Part shown: one piece after another, positions 15,252 through 17,801 of the stretch
How positions within the stretch are numbered: position 1 is the first letter of the stretch
How the letters are laid out: each line of letters starts with the position of its first letter
Origin: Caldifarciminota bacterium
GTDB taxonomy: Bacteria; Hydrothermota; 32-111; QNBC01
Assembly (NCBI GenBank): GCA_023132105.1
Contig: JAGLYS010000281.1
Span: 1 to 17,801, forward strand
Length of the DNA stretch: 17,801 nt
Direction of reading: 5' to 3'
The notes under the pieces: generated by a model
Seen by the model: only the letters and a program-made list of their open reading frames with translations
Databases searched by the model: none
Told to the model about the DNA's origin: nothing
Translations under genes and position numbers: made by a program

Positions 15252-15908
15252 ATGAAAATATTTCTTGACACAGCTAATATAGATGAAATAAAGCTTGCTG
15301 CGGAGGCTAATCTTATAGATGGTATAACAACAAACCCTACACTTCTTTCTCGAGAGGTAGAGAGAACAGGAAAGGGATATAAGGATATACTAATAGATAT
15401 TGCAGCAATTGTAAATGGTCCGATAAGCGCTGAAGTATTAAGTAAGGATGTCGAGGGAATGATTAAGGAAGCAAGAGAATTGCAAGATATTGCACCTCAA
15501 ATTGTTATAAAAGTTCCTATGACATTCGATGGAATGAAAACGGTAAGAAGATTGGAAAAGGAGGGAATAAAATCAAATGTAACACTTGTATTTTCAGCAG
15601 TTCAAGCTATGCTTGCTGCAAAAGCAGGGGCTGCATTTGTTAGTCCATTCGTAGGTAGATTGGATGATATAGGACATGACGGAATGGAAATAGTGGATGA
15701 AATTCTTAATGTTTTTTCTAACTATGATTTTAAAACAGAGGTTATCGTAGCATCGGTAAGGCATCCTAAACATGTAAAGGATGCAGCACTGATGAAAGCA
15801 GATATAGTTACTATTCCGTTTAAGGTTTTGATGCAGCTATTTAAACATTCATTAACCGATCAAGGTATATTAAAATTTGAAAATGATTGGAAGAAAGTTA
15901 ATATATAA
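15252..15908 (+). CDS. tal: Transaldolase, short TalC/FSA-type
   Basis: A 218-residue class I aldolase of the small transaldolase family, which transfers a dihydroxyacetone unit between sugar phosphates in the non-oxidative pentose phosphate pathway. Clear features are FLDTANIDEI at the start, DGITTNPTLL, the Schiff-base lysine Lys87 in VIKVPMT, SNVTLVFS, SPFVGRLDD and ASVRHPKHV. Glu61 in ISAEVLS sits where fructose-6-phosphate aldolases of the same fold have Gln, and Arg follows in ASVRHP; both point to a true transaldolase. GGAGG (15243-15247) lies four bases before the ATG. The gene starts 11 bases after ecfT and overlaps the phospholipase-like gene by 26 bases. Length and motifs are normal. 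Confidence 0.95.
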   Translation: MKIFLDTANIDEIKLAAEANLIDGITTNPTLLSREVERTGKGYKDILIDIAAIVNGPISAEVLSKDVEGMIKEARELQDIAPQIVIKVPMTFDGMKTVRRLEKEGIKSNVTLVFSAVQAMLAAKAGAAFVSPFVGRLDDIGHDGMEIVDEILNVFSNYDFKTEVIVASVRHPKHVKDAALMKADIVTIPFKVLMQLFKHSLTDQGILKFENDWKKVNI

Positions 15909-16458
15909 AACATTGATATTTCTTATTCCGCTTTTTATATTATTTGGTTGTGAAATTAATAAAAACAGTGATAAAACAGAAACATACAAGATAATAAATA
16001 ACAGAGATTATTTTTTTAATGTTGATACCCTTCTTAGAGGTGCAAACAGTTCGATTTTAATTATTATGTATGAAATAACAAAGAGTAGTGATTCATTGAG
16101 CAATATAGAACAACTAAAGAAAAATTTGACAGATAAAGCAAAGGAGGGGATTGCAGTTAAAGTGATACTTGAGTATTCAAATTATAACACATCATTAAAT
16201 CAATATAATAGCGATGCAAAAATATTATTAGAAAACGGTGGTGTAGATGTAAAATTCGATAATGATATGATTATAACCCACTCAAAATTGATAATAGTAG
16301 ATGATAACGCTATAGTAATCGGATCTGCAAACTGGAGCAATTCAGCTTTGGATAACAATAATGAAACATCTATTATAATTGATGATTTTAATATCAATTC
16401 AACTTATACTAATTATTTTAATAGTTTATGGAACTCCTTAGGAGGAAATAATGATTGA
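15883..16458 (+). CDS. Phospholipase D-like lipoprotein with a single HKD motif (Nuc/NucT type)
   Basis: A 191-residue protein with a lipoprotein signal peptide: basic N-terminus, hydrophobic core, lipobox Leu20-Phe21-Gly22-Cys23. After the anchor comes one phospholipase D domain with the complete HKD motif His133-x-Lys135-x4-Asp140 and, a little later, GSANWS; an ending of the YFNSLWNSL type also occurs in Nuc nucleases. Single-HKD members work as dimers; examples are plasmid Nuc and Helicobacter pylori NucT, an envelope-bound nuclease used in DNA uptake. Either nuclease or lipid hydrolysis is possible here, and nuclease fits the size and motif layout better. I chose ATG 15883; TTG 15877 is an in-frame alternative two codons upstream. 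It overlaps tal by 26 bases and purB by 8. Confidence 0.85.
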   Translation: MIGRKLIYKTLIFLIPLFILFGCEINKNSDKTETYKIINNRDYFFNVDTLLRGANSSILIIMYEITKSSDSLSNIEQLKKNLTDKAKEGIAVKVILEYSNYNTSLNQYNSDAKILLENGGVDVKFDNDMIITHSKLIIVDDNAIVIGSANWSNSALDNNNETSIIIDDFNINSTYTNYFNSLWNSLGGNND

Positions 16459-17749
16459 ACGATATAAAACCGATAAAATGAGTAATATATTCGATGATCA
16501 AAACAGGTTTAAGTATTGGTTAGATGTTGAGATTGCCGTATGTAAATCATGGAATAGTATGGGGAAAATACCGAATAAGGATCTTAGGGAGATAATCGAG
16601 AAAGCTAATTTCAATATAGATAGAATTAATAAAATAGAGGAAGAGACAAACCATGATGTGATTGCATTTTTAACAAATGTATCGGAATATGTCGGGGATT
16701 CGTCACGATTTATTCATATGGGTATGACTTCATCGGATATGCTTGATACTGCACTGGCTTTGCAACTAAATGAAGCATTGGAAGAATTAATAAAATGTAC
16801 GGAAAAACTTGCAGGCAAGATTTACAAACAAGCGGAAACAAATAAATATATACCCGTAATTGGCAGAACACATGGTATTCATGCCGAACCAACAACGATT
16901 GGATTAAAGTTATTAAGTTTTTATGCTGAAATAGATAGAGATATCAAAAGACTCAAAAGGGCAAAGGATGAAATTTCGACAGGTAAGATATCCGGAGCTG
17001 TTGGCAATTATGCAAATCTTCCGCCTGAAGTGGAAGAAAGGGCTTTGGATATTCTTGGTTTGCATACAGATTCAATTTCAACTCAGGTAATTTCAAGAGA
17101 CAGGCATGCATATATGCTTTCAGCCATAGCTATTTTAGGAGGGACGCTTGAGAGGATAGCAATAAATATAAGAAATATGCAAAGAACAGAAATCGGAGAG
17201 TTTGAAGAACCATTCAAGAAAGGTCAAAAGGGTTCTTCTGCAATGCCACATAAGAGAAATCCGATTATGTGCGAGAGAATTGTTGGTATGTCTCGTCTAT
17301 TAAGGGCGAATGGTGAAGCATCAATGGAAAATATCGCTTTATGGGATGAACGCGATATTAGTCATTCATCTGTCGAAAGGGTAATAATTCCCGATTCGTT
17401 TCATTTAGTGCATTATATGATTAAAAAAATGATATATATTGTTGATAATTTATATATAAATAAAAAAAACATCGAAAGAAATTTGAAATTTACGAATGGT
17501 CTTATATTTTCTCAACGACTATTATTGAAACTAATTATAAATGATACGACAAGAGAAGATGCATATAAATTCGTACAAACAGTTACAATGAAAGCGTATA
17601 AAGAGAATAGGGATCTTCAAGAGATCACCAAAAGTGATAATACAATTGCAAGCATATTGAGTGACAAAGAGATAGATGAGTGCTTTGATGTCAGTTATTA
17701 TTTGAAATATGTTGATTATGTGTTCAAAAGAGTAAAGGAGAGAGAATGA
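16451..17749 (+). CDS. purB: Adenylosuccinate lyase
   Basis: Catalyses two fumarate-releasing steps of purine synthesis: SAICAR to AICAR, and adenylosuccinate to AMP. The 432-residue protein has the family's usual length for the Bacillus/Thermotoga branch. It carries all active-site segments: TNHDVIAF with His68, MGMTSSDMLDTA, GRTHGIHAEPTT with His141, and the fumarase/aspartase-superfamily signature GSSAMPHKRNP (261-271) with the mobile-loop Ser263. A strong AGGAGG (16440-16445) lies five bases before ATG 16451. The start overlaps the upstream lipoprotein gene by 8 bases, and the stop overlaps the next start by 4 (ATGA). No other purine gene is in view, so it sits outside a purine operon. 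Confidence 0.97.
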   Translation: MIERYKTDKMSNIFDDQNRFKYWLDVEIAVCKSWNSMGKIPNKDLREIIEKANFNIDRINKIEEETNHDVIAFLTNVSEYVGDSSRFIHMGMTSSDMLDTALALQLNEALEELIKCTEKLAGKIYKQAETNKYIPVIGRTHGIHAEPTTIGLKLLSFYAEIDRDIKRLKRAKDEISTGKISGAVGNYANLPPEVEERALDILGLHTDSISTQVISRDRHAYMLSAIAILGGTLERIAINIRNMQRTEIGEFEEPFKKGQKGSSAMPHKRNPIMCERIVGMSRLLRANGEASMENIALWDERDISHSSVERVIIPDSFHLVHYMIKKMIYIVDNLYINKKNIERNLKFTNGLIFSQRLLLKLIINDTTREDAYKFVQTVTMKAYKENRDLQEITKSDNTIASILSDKEIDECFDVSYYLKYVDYVFKRVKERE

Positions 17750-17801
17750 ATAGAGTTCTGGTAATTAATCCGGGTTCAACTTCTACCAAAATAGCAATAT
17801 T
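17746..17801 (+). CDS. buk: Butyrate kinase, N-terminal end (partial)
   Basis: Only the first 18 codons are visible before the window ends. The residues RVLVINPGSTSTKIAI match the N-terminal phosphate-binding strand of the acetate/butyrate kinase family. The NPGSTSTKIA form is typical of butyrate kinase, whereas acetate kinase has N-GSSS-K. The enzyme makes ATP from butyryl phosphate (or runs in reverse) in fermentation. AAGGAG (17735-17740) precedes the ATG by five bases, and the ATGA overlap with purB suggests coupling. Branched-chain acyl phosphates are also accepted by some members, so the exact substrate is open. Confidence 0.82.
   Translation, partial: MNRVLVINPGSTSTKIAI

Noticed and set aside
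1..17801. Defence island, phage, CRISPR, toxin-antitoxin or biosynthetic cluster.
   Set aside because: Every stretch is accounted for by housekeeping or envelope genes. The PIN/TRAM protein is not a VapC toxin (no antitoxin partner, acids lost), and the PLD-like protein is a lipoprotein, not a typical defence nuclease.

Overview
The window is a very compact, AT-rich stretch of bacterial chromosome. It carries 18 protein genes, all on the + strand: 16 complete and one cut at each edge. No RNA gene, insertion sequence, CRISPR array or phage gene is visible. Of 17 gene junctions, 13 overlap, one abuts (mlaF/mlaD), and the only spacers are 51, 43 and 11 bases. No convincing rho-independent terminator was seen, so much of the window could be read as long polycistronic messages. 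One internal candidate promoter lies in front of serS.

The organism is a diderm (Gram-negative-type) bacterium. It has an Omp85 outer-membrane beta-barrel protein, a TamB-like protein, an MlaE/F/D (MCE) lipid transporter and lipoprotein signal peptides. Strong Shine-Dalgarno sequences before several genes (serS, purB, tal, mlaD, buk) argue against typical Bacteroidota. Butyrate kinase at the right edge suggests a fermentative anaerobe. An uncultured lineage around the FCB group or WOR-3 would fit, but this is inference and of low confidence.

Layout: 1-196, C-terminus of replicative helicase DnaB. 171-2479, MlaE-MlaF-MlaD transporter. 2466-5521, radA, a YacL-like PIN/TRAM protein and a fused ispDF; this order (radA-yacL-ispD-ispF) matches Firmicutes, but disA is absent. 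5469-6137, COG2426-type small membrane protein. 6189-8025, serS and a class II aldolase-family protein. 7992-14414, an envelope block: SpoIID-like lipoprotein, three-POTRA Omp85 protein, TamB. 14458-15240, stand-alone EcfT. 15252-17801, transaldolase, single-HKD phospholipase D-like lipoprotein, purB and the start of buk.

The common thread is cell-envelope building and housekeeping. MlaEFD and TamB both belong to families that move phospholipid between the two membranes, Omp85 proteins insert barrels, SpoIID-like enzymes cut peptidoglycan, and IspDF feeds isoprenoid synthesis, including the lipid carrier for peptidoglycan. I see no obvious new defence or mobile system. The most unusual points are a PIN domain that seems to have lost its catalytic acids, an orphan EcfT with altered coupling motifs, an Omp85-TamB pair next to a SpoIID lipoprotein, and a perfect 14-bp palindrome inside serS.
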